Shown here in pieces: positions 45,201 to 57,600 of a stretch of 64,000 bases of DNA. The stretch comes from Mytilus galloprovincialis (taxonomy: Eukaryota > Mollusca > Bivalvia > Mytilida > Mytilidae): the NCBI RefSeq assembly GCF_965363235.1, contig NC_134844.1:75509497-75573496 (forward strand), in the 5' to 3' direction. The stretch's first letter is position 1. Every line of letters starts with the position of its first letter. A model generated the notes under the pieces. It did not search any database. It was not told where the DNA came from and worked only from the letters and a program-made list of their open reading frames with translations. The position numbers and the translations under genes were made by a program.

Positions 45201-46856
45201 TGGTTGATAAAATATGATATTTAGAATTAGTGCACACGGCACTTAAATGAATTTAAGGGTATAGAGTATATATGGTATAAGAGAGAAGTGCAGATGGTAT
45301 AAATATGTTCACAATGTCGAAGTTCTACATCATGCATTCACTATACTTTGTGTTCTTTTCCAGCAACCGTTTTCATGACATCCCAAATACCTAACAGAAG
45401 TCATCGTAAAAGGAAAAGCACACAGAGGCTGGGAGAATTAATGGGAAACAAAGGTAGTTCTGATTTGGAAGTTGATGTACCTATTGACAATCCTGTACCA
45501 AGCTCTTCAAATCCAAATGCTAATTCCGACCAGTTGTCAGCTGAGAATCAACATGTGGTGACCATCTTCTACAGGGCATTCCAAACACAGGTACATTTTC
45601 AAACGAGCTAGGAGGCCAGGGTTTATCACGTCCACTGGCTTTGGGTTTCGAGCCAAAAATGAAAGCTGATATTTGGTCTATTTTTAAATCTAAATCAAGA
45701 GTTGTTAAATATGTTCCATAGAGAAGGATGATTGTTTAACATTTGTAAAAAGTAGGAGAAGTAAGGCAAAAATTGAGTCAATGACACAGTGGCACGAAGT
45801 TTTTCGCATTTATGGTGCTATTTATTTTGAAAAATATCCTTCTGAATCACCGAAACTTATAAAATATGGGCTATCATTACAAACTTGGCAGAAAAGGCTT
45901 GAATTGAGGTTGCATTTTTTTTAATGATCAGGCATTTAGGCAGTGGAGGGAAATATACCCTTTTCATTTATCATTGGATGGCGTAAATGGGGAGTTGCTC
46001 AAAGAGGCATTAGTTATGGGGCTTATTGAGAAAACCAATGCCATGAAACAGCCCTTTCTTACAGACAGCATCACGGCTCCAGTCCATAAACAGAAAAGGT
46101 TTTGTTATGCTTTTAACAATGATACAGGCTGCACGGCAAGAATGTGTAGATATGAGCACACCTGCCAGGTGTGTGGTGGAGACCATAGTAGGAGGGATTG
46201 CCAACAATCAAAGTCGAATTTAACTCCACCAATAGAAGGGGGCTCTCTCTGATTCAGAAAAACAGTCCAGTAAAAAGAAACCTAAAACCAGGTGATTTTC
46301 AAATATCTACACCTATTCACATTTACCAATTGGGCATGTACCTTAAAGGGTATGACACAAGTAAAGTTGCGCTGAAAATTACCAATTCAGTAGAAATTTG
46401 AAGTCAACTTTGGAAAATTGTTTAGTTTTACATTAACAAATTACAGAAGAGATCAAGGCTGGTCGGATGGCTGGGCCATTTAAGGCACCTCCTTTTGTAA
46501 ACTTTAAATCAAAACCAGGGGAATTTAGAGTTATACATGATTTGTCTCACCCTTTTGGATCCTCGGTTAATGACGGAATTTCCAAGGAGAATTCAGCTGT
46601 ACACTATCAATCGGTGAATGATGCTTGCCAGTTGATGCTTAAATACGGAAAAAACTGTATCATGTCTACATGGTCCAAGCTTACCGCTTAGTGCCAATAC
46701 ATTTTTCCTGATACCATTTGTTGGTTTTTGCGTTAGAGGAGGGGTTATATTTTGCTATTCACAGCTGTGTTCACCTGTAAGATGACTTTTTTTTATTAAC
46801 CCCCCCCCCCCCACCTTTCCAATACAAAATGGACAATTTAACCTTCAAAAGTTTTT

Positions 46857-47910
46857 ATACGACCGCAAAAATTGAAAACTTTTTGGTCGTATATTGGTAT
46901 GACGTTGTCGTCGTCGTCGTCGTCGTCGTCCGAAGACATTTGGTTTTTCGCACTATAACTTTAGTATAAGTGAATAGAAATTTTAAACACAAGGTTTATG
47001 TCCATGAAAGTAAGGTTGGGGTTGATTTTATGAGTGTTGGTCACAACAGTTGAGGAATTAGGTGTCAAAAAAGGTCCCAAACAAGCAATTTTCTTTGTTT
47101 TTGCACAATAACTTTAGTATAAGTAAATAGAAATCTACGAAATTTAAACACAGAGTTTATGACCATAAAAGGAAGATTGGTATTGCTTTTGGGAGTTTAG
47201 GAATTAGGGGCCAAAAGGGTTCAAAGTTAAACTTTGTTTGATTTAATCAAACAATGAATTATTGGGGTTTTATGATATGCCAAATCTAACCGTGTATTTA
47301 GATTCTTAATTTTTGGTCCTGTTTTCAAATCAATCTACATTAAGGTCCAAAGGGTTCAAAATTAAACTTAGTTTGATTTTAACAAAAAATGAATTCTTGG
47401 GGTTCTTTGATATGCTGAATCTAAACATGTACTTAGATTTTTGATTTTGGGCCCAGTTTTTCAAGTTGGTTCAAATCGGGGTCCAAAATTAAACTTTGTT
47501 TGATTTCAACAAGAATTGAATATATGGGTTCTTCAATATGCTGAATCTAACAATGTATTTAGATTTTTTATGTTTAGGCCCGGTTATCAAAATGGTCCAC
47601 ATTGAAGTCTAAAGGGTCTCAAATTGAACATTATTTGATATTATCAAAAATTTAATTCTTGGGGTTCTATGATATGCTGAATCTAACCATGTATTTAGAT
47701 TTTGGATATTGGACCATAATAGGTAAATGTCCAATTTAAAGTTTTTAAGTTTTTAAGTTTAAGTTCTTAGACCACATTCATTTTGTGTCAGAAACCTATG
47801 TTGTGTAAACTATTTAATCACAATCCAAATTCAGAGCTGTATCAAGCTTTAATGTTGTGTCCATACTTTCCCCAACTGTTCAGGGTTCGAACTCTGCGGT
47901 CGTGTAAAGC
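46857..47910. mobile_element. Repeat element with TACGACCGC ends and about 120-bp internal repeats, inserted in the RT
   Basis: The left end TATACGACCGCAAAAATTG and the right end CTGCGGTCGTGTA are inverted. A (GTC)n tract lies at 46906-46930. 47220-47730 consists of four similar blocks (GGGTTCAAA.TTAAACTT, TTCTTGGGGTTCT, TATGCTGAATCTAA) of about 120 bp. Part of the RT seems replaced or deleted at this site. This is an abundant bivalve repeat type, from memory. Confidence 0.6.
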
Positions 47911-48576
47911 TGCGCCCTGTGGAGCGTCTGGTTAGATTTTGCATCTATAATATGTCTTCCGATTAAATCTGAAAAGACTGTGCTTCCGACAACAAACTTA
48001 TTTTTCCTTGGCCTAGAACTAGATTCAGGGAAAATGAAAATTAGGCTCCAATTAGATAAGCTCGAAAAAATACGAAATCTTCTTGGCTACTTCAGTAATA
48101 AGAAAAAGGTAACCCTTTTAGAACTTCAGTCGTTAATTGGGTTACTTAATTTTGCTTGTTATGTTGTCCCCCCTAGAAGATCGTTTTGAGGCGTTTAATA
48201 AATTTACCAAAAGGCATCAGGTGCCCGAATTTTAAGATACGTTTAAATAACAAAGCAAATTCATTGATCAATTTAATGGTAAAGGTTTGATTATACAGCA
48301 AGTTTGAAACCACTCAGTCTTTACACATGTATACCGATGCTAGTAATTTTAAGTTCTGGTGCTTTCCTGGAAACACATGGGTTCTTTCATGGCTGGACAG
48401 ATTTTTGGCTAAAATTACAAATTTCTATCAGGGATATTTAGTCAATCGTACTTGTTGTTGAGTTATGGTCTCACATTTTGAGAAATAAACATGTCCAGTT
48501 TCATTGTGACACTATAGCTGTTGTCCATTGTATCAACGAACAGACATCTAAAGACGTTCTATTATTGGCATTAGTT

Positions 48577-48754
48577 CGTAAAAGAGGGACGAAAGATACC
48601 AAAGGGACAGTCAAACTCATAAATCTAAAACAAACTGACAACGCCATGGCTAAAAATGAAAAAGACAAACAAACAACAGCACACACGACACAACATAGAA
48701 AACTAAAGAATAAACAACACGAACCCCACCAAAAAACTAGGGGTGATCTAGATT
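48577..48754 (-). mobile_element. Penelope-like 3' tail inserted in the DIRS RNase H
   Basis: AAAAGAGGGACGAAAGATAC to ACTAGGGGTGATC is the Penelope-like tail in minus orientation. RNase H residues read on either side (LLLALVR before, LFNTILVLKQSTFLV after), and TTCGT is repeated at both edges, which suggests a short target duplication. Confidence 0.65.
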
Positions 48755-49499
48755 CGTTGTACAGGCTCTTTAATACAATATTGGTTTTGAAGCAAAGCAC
48801 ATTCCTGGTACATAAAAACACTTTAACAGACTAACTCTTGTTTTCAGGTATTACATTTTAAACGTTTGGCACCAGAGATGGATCAAACGCCTACAGATGT
48901 TTCTCAACTTTTTGAAGGACCATTAAAAATGATTAATACAGAAATTCTAGCTGGTTCTTTAACTAAGAATTCATTTCAAAATTATGATAGGTCAATCAAC
49001 TATTAAAAGGATTGCCTAGTTGTATATTTTCCAGCAAGTTCAGTATTGCCTATTTCGTTGGAATACCTGATGTTATTTATAGCATACTGTATGCATAGTG
49101 AGTTATCCTTCAATACTGTTTCATCATATGTTTCTATGCTGAATTATTTACAGAAAATGGATGGGTTCCCTGATTTATCCAAAAACTTTGTTTTTTAAAA
49201 ATGCTTGGAAGTGTTTCGAAAGAAATAACAAGGGCGGATACTCGTTTACCTATAACACCAGTGAAATCACTAACACATTTAGGTTTTTCAAAATTTTTGC
49301 AAATTTTGTTGAAGCAATGTATTTAATGGCTTTCCATGCTTTTTTGAGAGTTGGATAAATAACAAGCACTTCGTTTCAGGTCTGTAAACTTTCTACTAAC
49401 TGGAGAGCATTTTTTTGGGGTTTTGCTGGATATGAGTCATTTCAAACACCACACTTGGAAATGTTGTCATCAATTTCAAATTAACTGTAATGTTAAAAA

Positions 49500-50465
49500 T
49501 AGTGTTGTCAAATCGTACACTTTTGCCTAACCGGTTACTCGGATAATCGTTCGACCGATTAACCGGTTAACCGGTAGTTTAAGTTGGTGTTTGAAGACCT
49601 TATCAATAGTACCCTACACATTGATATAAGAAGATGTGGTATGAGTGTCAATGTGACTACCTTCCATTCAAGTCATACATTTACGTTTTTATAATACGAT
49701 GGATTGAAATTTTTCCTTTGGTATCATAACTTGTCTGTGAAGATTCCTGTCGAGGTTAGACTTTTATAATCAAATACACGGTATCAACTATGGCGTTTGA
49801 ACTAACTTCAGATTGAAAAAATTAAAAAAAATCTTGATCTCGTAGAATTGAATATGTCTGAAACCGATGATTCTTTCATTTTTTTTTTGTTGTCTTCGAA
49901 AATAATGTGGAGTGTTTTAATTTGAATTGATTAATCCTGATACTCGTACCATCAAGTATACATTGATAACATTCACGTTGGTTTGCTTTTTACAGTTATT
50001 GAGTTAGCAATTGGTTTAAAGTATGACAAAAACTTGCACGACGGAGATTGCATATTCAGATGTAGGTGTACACAATATTAGATCAAAAATGAAATAATGA
50101 GGTGAATCGTAAAATTTAATCGTATTACTGACTTAAAGTAACTGTTAAAAAAACATGTAACTAATTATGTTTCCTTGAGCTCTTGCCCCGAGCTGAGAGA
50201 CAAGTTTTAATTAATTTTATATTTTTGGATTAACAATAGCAATCAATATATAGGCCAATTGATCCGTCAAATTAATTACCACGACGACAATTTTTAAAGA
50301 AAACATAACTATTTGATGATTTCAATACAAATTTATATCATATCTATTAAAATTGAAAAAAGTCCGGTTAACCGGTTAGCGTTTCTGGTATTCGGTATTC
50401 GGTCGTTCGAACGGTTAACCGATTAACCGGTTAACCGATTAACCGGTTAACCGTTGACAACACTA
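49500..50465. mobile_element. 966-bp non-autonomous hAT element inserted in the tyrosine recombinase
   Basis: TIRs TAGTGTTGTCAA and TTGACAACACTA with an 8-bp duplication GTTAAAAA at 49492-49499 and 50466-50473, diagnostic of hAT. Subterminal regions consist of CCGGTTAACC repeats in both orientations, probably transposase binding sites. It contains an R3 fragment (49622-49680) and no transposase. Removing it restores the recombinase frame across the site. Confidence 0.85.
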
Positions 50466-50769
50466 GTTAAAAATGATAATATATGTCCAGTGCTTGGGGT
50501 ATGGGAATATTGCAAGACGAGGGGGGTTCAAAATGGTCCTTTATTTTGTTTTATGGATGGTAAATTATTACTAGGCAGTATTTAACACGCAAATTTACAA
50601 CTATCGTTACAATGGGCTAGATGTGACACCGCCGTATATAAAAGACATAGTTTTAGGATTGGGGCAGCGAGTTCAGCAGCTATGATGGACATTTCAAGTG
50701 ATAACAATCAGTTAATTGGAAGATGGCATTCAGATGCGTACAAAAAATATATTCGGATACTGGTACTTT

Positions 50770-51660
50770 TACATCTGAATCTTTGTTTTGTTTTGATGTT
50801 GTATCATGGGGATATGGACCTCTGATACGGCACAAAGCTGTTCTTTCACGAAAAACGGTGAAGGGTTCCTTGTTCTTGCCACTATGCCATTAACAGGTAA
50901 TCATGTTTAGATTTAGCTTTTTATATTATCTGGTATGTGTGCAAAAGGTTAAGAAATTCACAATTTTTGTTTTTGTTTACTTTTTGATTTTGCCTGATGT
51001 TTTCCTCAGATGTAGTTTATTGTTTTAATTAGTAAATGTTATTACGTATAACTGAATCCATTTCTAAAAGGGAAAATGCATTCTTTTCCTCTTTGAAACA
51101 TGTCAACCATTATACATTCATGTACTAGTTAAAATACCAATGCAGATCGACATATTTAACTGACTTCATTGCAAAGTTTGAATAATTTTGAAAATTCTAA
51201 CACCCATACCATTGATATATCACTAGCAGTGACATTGAAATTTCCCCAAATTGTTTTTTGATAATTATAACAGTTTTGTCTAACAGAATTGGAATCATTT
51301 TTAGATCGGTGTATACATATTTTGGTCATTGGACCAGAATATAAAAAAACGGGTAAGTTCTCACATTAAATATATAAAAGGTATGGCTGAATCCCTGCAT
51401 GAACCCATCATTTGAAAACAACACAACAAACTGTTATTTGTATTTACTTGCATAAAACTGTTTATGCTTGAAAAAGTCTGGTCTCGAGACCAAAAACAGA
51501 AACACTTTGGACATTAGGCGTCAGCGCTAAGTTGTTTATATTTAACTAATTTAAACAAAAAAAATGTTACATTCACGCAGATGATAGAGCTGTTGTCCAC
51601 CAGATTTTGGTCTATTATAGACCAACTAAACGAATGATATCAAATAAATTATTATCAATC
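50770..51660. other. AT-rich spacer without recognised features
   Basis: No gene. CTGGTCTCGAGACCAAAAAC near 51479 and GATTTTGGTCTATTATAGACC near 51602 share the TGGTCT/AGACC words of the adjoining tandem repeat. Confidence 0.3.
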
Positions 51661-51667
51661 TTATTTT

Positions 51668-51862
51668 TTCTGGTTCTTAGACCAAGAACAAAATTGAATG
51701 TAAAATATAATGCGTATATCGCTTTTTGGTTCTTAGACCAAGAACAAAATTGAATGTAAAATATAATGCGTATATCGCTTTTTGGTTCTTAGACCAAGAA
51801 CAAAATTGAATGTAAAATATAATGCGTAAATTGCTTTTTGGTTCTTAGACCAAGAACAACGT
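51668..51862 (+). repeat. 56-bp tandem repeat with inverted GTTCTTAGACCAAGAAC, 3.5 units
   Basis: GGTTCTTAGACCAAGAAC occurs at 51672, 51728, 51784 and 51840, exactly 56 bp apart, separated by AAAATTGAATGTAAAATATA and ATGCGTA. Units are almost identical, so the expansion is recent. Confidence 0.85.
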
Positions 51863-51957
51863 GAAAACGTTACTCTAATCACACTTATTCATAGATTAGA
51901 AAGGTACATACAGTACATGTATATCATAATCAACCGGTAACATTTTCGTTTTCAAAT

Positions 51958-52150
51958 ATTCAATAAGAAGATGTGGTATGATTGCGAATGAGAAAACTCT
52001 CCGCAAGGGACCAAATGACATAAAAAAGCTATAGGTTTACTGTGACGTATGGCCTTCAAAAAAGAGCAAAATCCATACCGAATCTTCAACAATAAAAGGC
52101 CCTGAAATGATGCATATTTCTGGTAAACAAAAACGTGTACCATACCAGTC
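51958..52150 (+). repeat. R3 repeat downstream of the ParB-Tudor gene
   Basis: ATAAGAAGATGTGGTATGAT, GGGACCAAATGACATAAAAA and GACGTATGGCCTTCAA. Confidence 0.55.
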
Positions 52151-52154
52151 GAAG

Positions 52155-52760
52155 TATTTATTTAAAGATGAATTTCATATAAATGTTTCTTTTTTCAGAT
52201 CTATTGATTACATTGAAAATGCATATTACTTTAGAACTCTTTATTTGAAATTAGATTTATTTTTCTAACGATTTTGTGAACCGGTCGTATGCATCTGTCT
52301 TTAATATTGAAATATGCGTTGTAGATACTAATTCGCTTCATCTAAGATGGTAGAACACTTAAAGTCAATGATATTTTCATATCATTTATCAATTAAACAT
52401 CGCCATCCAACTTCAAATGCAATTAATAAGCACAATGAATCAAAACGTGACTGATTATTATTGGTATTTTCCATTGCTTTCTTTTTGTTTTTCGCAAATT
52501 TCTGGTGTAAATGATAAAGAAATCCCCATCTTTGTCACAATGACTGCTGTAAATTCCTTACGCAGAGTAAAGCTATATGATACTTTCTATGACAATAATT
52601 AACAACTACGCATTATTTACAATATCTATATTATTTCTATAGGGACAACAATAATAATTCAAAAAACACATGTTCGTCAAATATTTCTCCACTTTGGCTA
52701 GCAAGTGCATCATAGTTTTCCTCCAATGATGGTCATTCTTCTTTGTTTCATCTAATCGAT
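52155..52760 (-). other. 3' flank and probable 3' UTR of the ParB-Tudor gene
   Basis: AATAAA on the minus strand occurs near 52255 and 52160, 500-600 bp after the stop; either could end the transcript. A 61-codon plus frame at 52417-52602 is incidental. Confidence 0.35.
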
Positions 52761-54605
52761 CTATTCTGTAAAATTTTTTTCCGCTCTCACATACTTTAAG
52801 GGGAGATCTTTGACAAATTTATCAACATCATACTTTACTTCATAGCCTGTAAAAAAATCATTTTTTTTAAAAAGATCTGAGTTTTAATGAATAATAAATT
52901 GTGGACTATTTTACTTGAATGTTGAAACTATAATGATACTAGTAAAGAGTAACTGACTTCGATTAATAAGACGTATTTTTGTCGGTTCAAAATAGTACCC
53001 CTGGCCATATAAATTACTGATAAATACAGGAGTATGTGTGATTATGTATTATATAGCATGTAATGCTTTTATCAGTACTTTTTCAGATAGATTAAGTGTC
53101 ATAAATCCTGGTTTTAGAATACATGACTACATGCCAATATCTTCTGCTCTGGTCCTTGTTAAATTAAGTATTAGATTTGTGAAGTCAAATATGCTTGACC
53201 TGACCTTAACTTTGACCTAGACTTAATGTGACTTAATGTTTGACTGAATGTTTGACCCTAACTGATCAACTGATTAACCGGTTTACTGGTGCAACTACTG
53301 TTTCTTTCATAAAAAAAATCAGCATATTGAGTCTTTGGAATATTATCTTCTCGACCATTATGAAGTCCTTTTTATAAAAAAAAACTCATTCGCAGTTAGC
53401 TCATTTTAAAGAAAACATTATAAAACGTAAAAAAAGTGTGACAAGCCTAAAAAAGGACGTCCAATGGGAAATAGTACAAGCATGTTCAGGACGATGCAAC
53501 GCCTAAAAGTAGTACTTTTGAAAAAATTCTGTATTACCGTAAATTTAATACTTGGCGTTCTCTTTGCAAATGGATTTAAAACAAAGTTCATAAACTAAAA
53601 AAGTTTATTAAATAAATATATACCGAAACGATAGTTTAGTACAAGTGCTCCTCTGTAAAAATAAACGTCGTCTTTTTTGTTGAATTGTTTCATCAGTATA
53701 GCTACCATGAATTGAAAACTTTTACTAATATGATTATTTTTCAACTTATATGTACATGTGTTGATTGAGTACAAAACATTTCCACTTTTATTTCTTTATA
53801 CGACAGAATTATCTTTGTACAGTCTGATATTATATCTGATAACATTTGCCCTCCAAATTTTGTTTTCATAAAACAGTACTTACCTTTTCCTGTCTTCATT
53901 AGTATTTTTGCAGTATACCAACACTTGTCTGGATACCAAAATGCTTCAACAGACGTACCAACTTCAAACTCCTACAACATAAATGAAAAATAAGCATCTT
54001 ACAACTGCACAAAACATATGATAGAGTTTATACCACACCGTGTATTTCTTTGTGTCTAGACCCGAAAGATTGACAAGGTTTAAAGACATGGCCGACTAGT
54101 CTCCACCTGTCCAGCAGTTAAACTCGTCCTAAAAGTAGGTTAAAAATATCGTACAACATGTATTGTCGTTATCTGTAAACCTTTTAGCAAATCTTCTATG
54201 AAATTACATTGCCAGATTTATCTAAATTCGGCAATACGCATCATTGGAGTATTTTGTTTTTAAATTTTCTTATGATCCCACCTGCCAACTAATATGGCCC
54301 GCATGGCTAAAATAGACTTGGAGTAAAGCACAAGCTTTGAGATTTTTTTTTCAAAATTGCTCTGGATAGAAAAAAATATTAGAGAGGCAGAAATGTCCAG
54401 AATGTTCAAATTTGCCCACTGTCTATTTACGCCAATACTGTCCAGAATTATTCTGTAATCAGAGATTTTGTTATAGTTGTTTGTACACATTTTTTATTCT
54501 TTTATTTACCTTTGAACTCATCCTTCTTTTCTTCTTGTTTAAGTTGTCACTGTGACTGCAGTCATTTTTTAGTTTTTGTTTTGGAGTCAAATCTCTGCCA
54601 GATAC
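52761..54605 (-). CDS. Exons 10-12 of the ParB-Tudor gene: basic stretch and C-terminal Tudor-like domain
   Basis: Exon 54510-54605 encodes a hydrophilic linker ending NKKKRRMSSK, a likely nuclear-localisation signal. Exons 53884-53971 and 52761-52846 together encode about 57 residues with the Tudor/MBT pattern: G-x-x-V-E-A in the first strand, FWYPDKCWYTAKIL with the aromatic residues expected around a methyl-lysine or methyl-arginine cage, then GYEVKYDVDK and LPLKYVRAE, where Tudor barrels place their last strands. The stop TAG is at 52761-52763. The position at the extreme C-terminus and the split of the barrel by one phase-1 intron are what is seen; binding to a methylated ligand is inferred. 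Confidence 0.78.
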
Positions 54606-57600
54606 CTGTAAATATATACAAATATGTTGTGTATATCTTTTTAAGAGATATTATGAAAAGCTTTCTAAAGACAATGGCACGTCACAGACAGTTACAGTAA
54701 TATGTAGTCATTAACAGCAAACAAACTTAATATACAAATCTATATTGAACAAGAATGTATCCAAAGTACACGGATGCCCACTCGCATTACCATTTTCCAT
54801 GTTGAATGGACCGTGAAATTGGGTAAAAGATCTAGTTTGGCCTGAAAAGTTTCAAGTTGATTGGACTTTAACTTCATCAAAAACTACCTTGACCAAAAAC
54901 TTTAACCTGAAACTCACACTTTTAATTTGTATGTTCAGTGGACCATGAAAATGGGGTCAAAAGTCTAATTTGGTTTAAAAATAAGAAAGATCATATCACA
55001 AGGAACATGTGTACTAAGTTTAAAGTTGATTGGACTTCAGCTTCATCAAAAACTACCTTGACCAAAAACTTTAACCTGAAGTGGGACGAACGGACGGACG
55101 GACGGACAGACGAACGAACGAACGTACAGCCGGAAGGATGCACAGACCAGAAAACATACATGTAATGCCCTTCTACTATCGTAGGTGGTGCATAAAAACT
55201 TAACGTTAACTTGATATAGACTGATATAGATAATAGTTGATGAAACAAACGTGACGATACACACGTTGGAACTAAAATTTATAATAAAATATAATAAAAA
55301 GGAAAAACTGTAAAATTATCCAATGAAAATCATTCATTTGCAAAGCAAATGCATATGAATAACAGAATCAGACCAAATTAAAAAAATGAGAAATTATGAA
55401 CACAGGGGTCAACATTATTTTGTAACTTACATCGAAAGAAGAATTACGTACGAAACTCAACACATCTTCCCGATTTTAAGTTAATTACGTTCACTCAGAC
55501 CAACAAAGTGAATATCATTTGTTGAACAAACAATTAACAAAAATTAAAGGACATTTTTTTTAATTGTAAGGTAAATATATACGTAGGTTATAAAACTTAC
55601 AACAGAGTTGTCTACTTGGCTTTTGTGTTTTTCAGTATGTTGACATCTACTAGATTCTTCAAATTCCTGAACTTTCTTTTCTAAACAAGCTTTTGCTTCT
55701 TCCTGTAAAAACATCATTGTTTTCAGAGTTTGCGTATTGAGAACATTTGAATAAGGAATATTTTCTTATTATGTTTAAATACAAGTACATAACATGTAAG
55801 ATGTTTCTTGTATAAATTATTTTTCTTTGTTGTCTCTGGTATTTATTCTAAGCTGGTAAATATGTTTGATTAATTATGTAATGCAAGATCAAGATCATCA
55901 GACTGCATGGTCAATTGAACAACTCTTTATGCATCATTAATGTGATCTGATAACTATCGTAAGTCTGTTGCAGAATATTATTCCATATATCATCAACAAA
56001 ATAATAAGCGTTTTGTCAAAAGGGCTATTACAGCCCTAAAAAACAGAGTACTCAACTTACCAATTTATTGTACATTTCTTCCAGGGTTTGGTATTTTGTT
56101 TTTTCAACTTGTAGCAGATTACTAGATTTTTCATTTTTATCAATCTGCTTATCCAAGACAACTTTGAGTTCATTCTCCGATCTCCTCAGTTGCTGTAATT
56201 TAGTTTCAAGTGCACTGCATTTTTTCCTTTCTTGATTCAACAATGTCTCGAAGTCCTCTGTTTTCTTTTGTTCTTCTGTCAACTTTGATTTTAATGTTGA
56301 TGAAGTAGTTGCCAATTTTTCTCTTTCGGCAGTCAGTTGTTTTATTTTACACTCACTAGATAAATATAATGAAATGCTCAATAATTTAATGGGTTAATTC
56401 AAATAAGCAAAGGCACATTTTAAATACTTGTAATAGAGGAGGAGTGAACTATTCTCTTATTACTACAGTTAAACCAGCTTTCAACAGAAATTTGAGAGTC
56501 TGCAGGTATATAATATTGAAAAGTTTCATCAACAAATTAAAACCTTAAAATTTAAAAAAATATCTCTTAACAGTTATTAACAAAAGGACAGTTTTGAAAT
56601 AATATCGTAAACTAAAATAAATCAAAATGGCAGTTTTGTGCCGCCAGTAGGAATTTATAATTTAGATGCACGTTCGGAAATGCACCAAATGATGTTCAAA
56701 CATTAAAGTACGCAATCATATAAATCAATGATATTTGGAAATCCCGTGAAATGATAAAACTGAACATAATATTGTCATAAATGGATGCATGAAACTTATT
56801 CTGTATGTTCGTTTAAAATGCTAACATACTTTTCATTGATCTTTCTGTCAACATCTGACGGATCTGCTTTCGTTTTCCCAATCGTTTTCTTTCGATCTGA
56901 ACTTACACTACAAAATAAATCCAGTGATATTATCTAAGTCGGTAACTTCATTACTGATATACATGTACGTACAGTGTCAGCTCTTTTCTGTAATATTTCA
57001 ATATACCGGGTTTTTTTTAAATGAAAGGTGGGCTTATTACCATAAATATCGATTAGATCTTTGAAATTGCACTTTAGCCCAATTATACATTAAAAACAAA
57101 AAAAAACATAAGTTTACAAAATTACAAGGCTGCAGTCTACATCAACCACCAAATACCCGACCTATCGAAAAGGTTGACGAGATGACTTTGCGATTGACAT
57201 TTCATCAATACATTTTTTTGGGGGATTTCGATTAAACGAAAGATCTTTGGTAGTCTTTGTATAACTTATTCACAAGATGTATATAATGGAAAATTAAGAG
57301 CTTGATAAAGTGCATGGAGACCGCCTATATTTTTAAGGCTATGTGTTGTCTCTAGATAATTTTAGTTTATTTGTGTCGTTTGGTTGCTGTCTCTCATTAA
57401 CATTGCCTGTACATTTTTTTTATTCTTGTCTTGGTGTTTATTAGGTTTTTTTTGTGTTTTGTTTTCGTGAACAATTTTATAGGTGATAAATTTTTAAAAA
57501 TTGGTGTGTACATTCCTTTTTTCATAACTCATTTTTAATATCATAATATTACAAATGAGTTTCCTCAAGGTTAATGAAATGCTCCAATTATTCCTTAAAC

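Larger units (their letters stand above)
45348..50765 (+). pseudogene. Decayed DIRS-type retroelement: gag, RT, RNase H, tyrosine recombinase
   Basis: Gag: MTSQIPNRSHRKRKSTQRLG at 45375, later ESMTQWHEVFRIYGAIYFEK, and a zinc-finger region CYAFNND..CTARMCRYEHTC and CQVCGGDHSRRDC at 46100-46200. RT: GRMAGPFKAPPFVNF, then PGEFRVIHDLSHPFGSSVND and YRLVPIHF. RT end and connection: LFFLGLELDSGKMKIRLQLD at about 47995. RNase H: MYTDASNF and HVQFHCDTIAVVHCINEQTS. Recombinase: N-terminal part near 48940-49340 (AFHAFLRVG), and the catalytic RHSFRIGAASSA with GRWHSDAYKKYIRI (H-x-x-R and tyrosine) at 50643-50760. Numerous stops and frameshifts. Insertions at about 46780-47930, 48577-48754 and 49500-50465 break it. 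Confidence 0.8.

Noticed and set aside
48501..48821. 106-codon minus frame with hydrophobic stretches
   Set aside because: It is a translation of an inserted Penelope-like tail; similar frames appear at 1853-2143 and 11666-11962 for the same reason.
54991..55264. Two overlapping minus frames with repeated Arg/Ser/Val-Arg-Pro
   Set aside because: Translations of the ACGG/ACGA microsatellite at the end of an R5 repeat.
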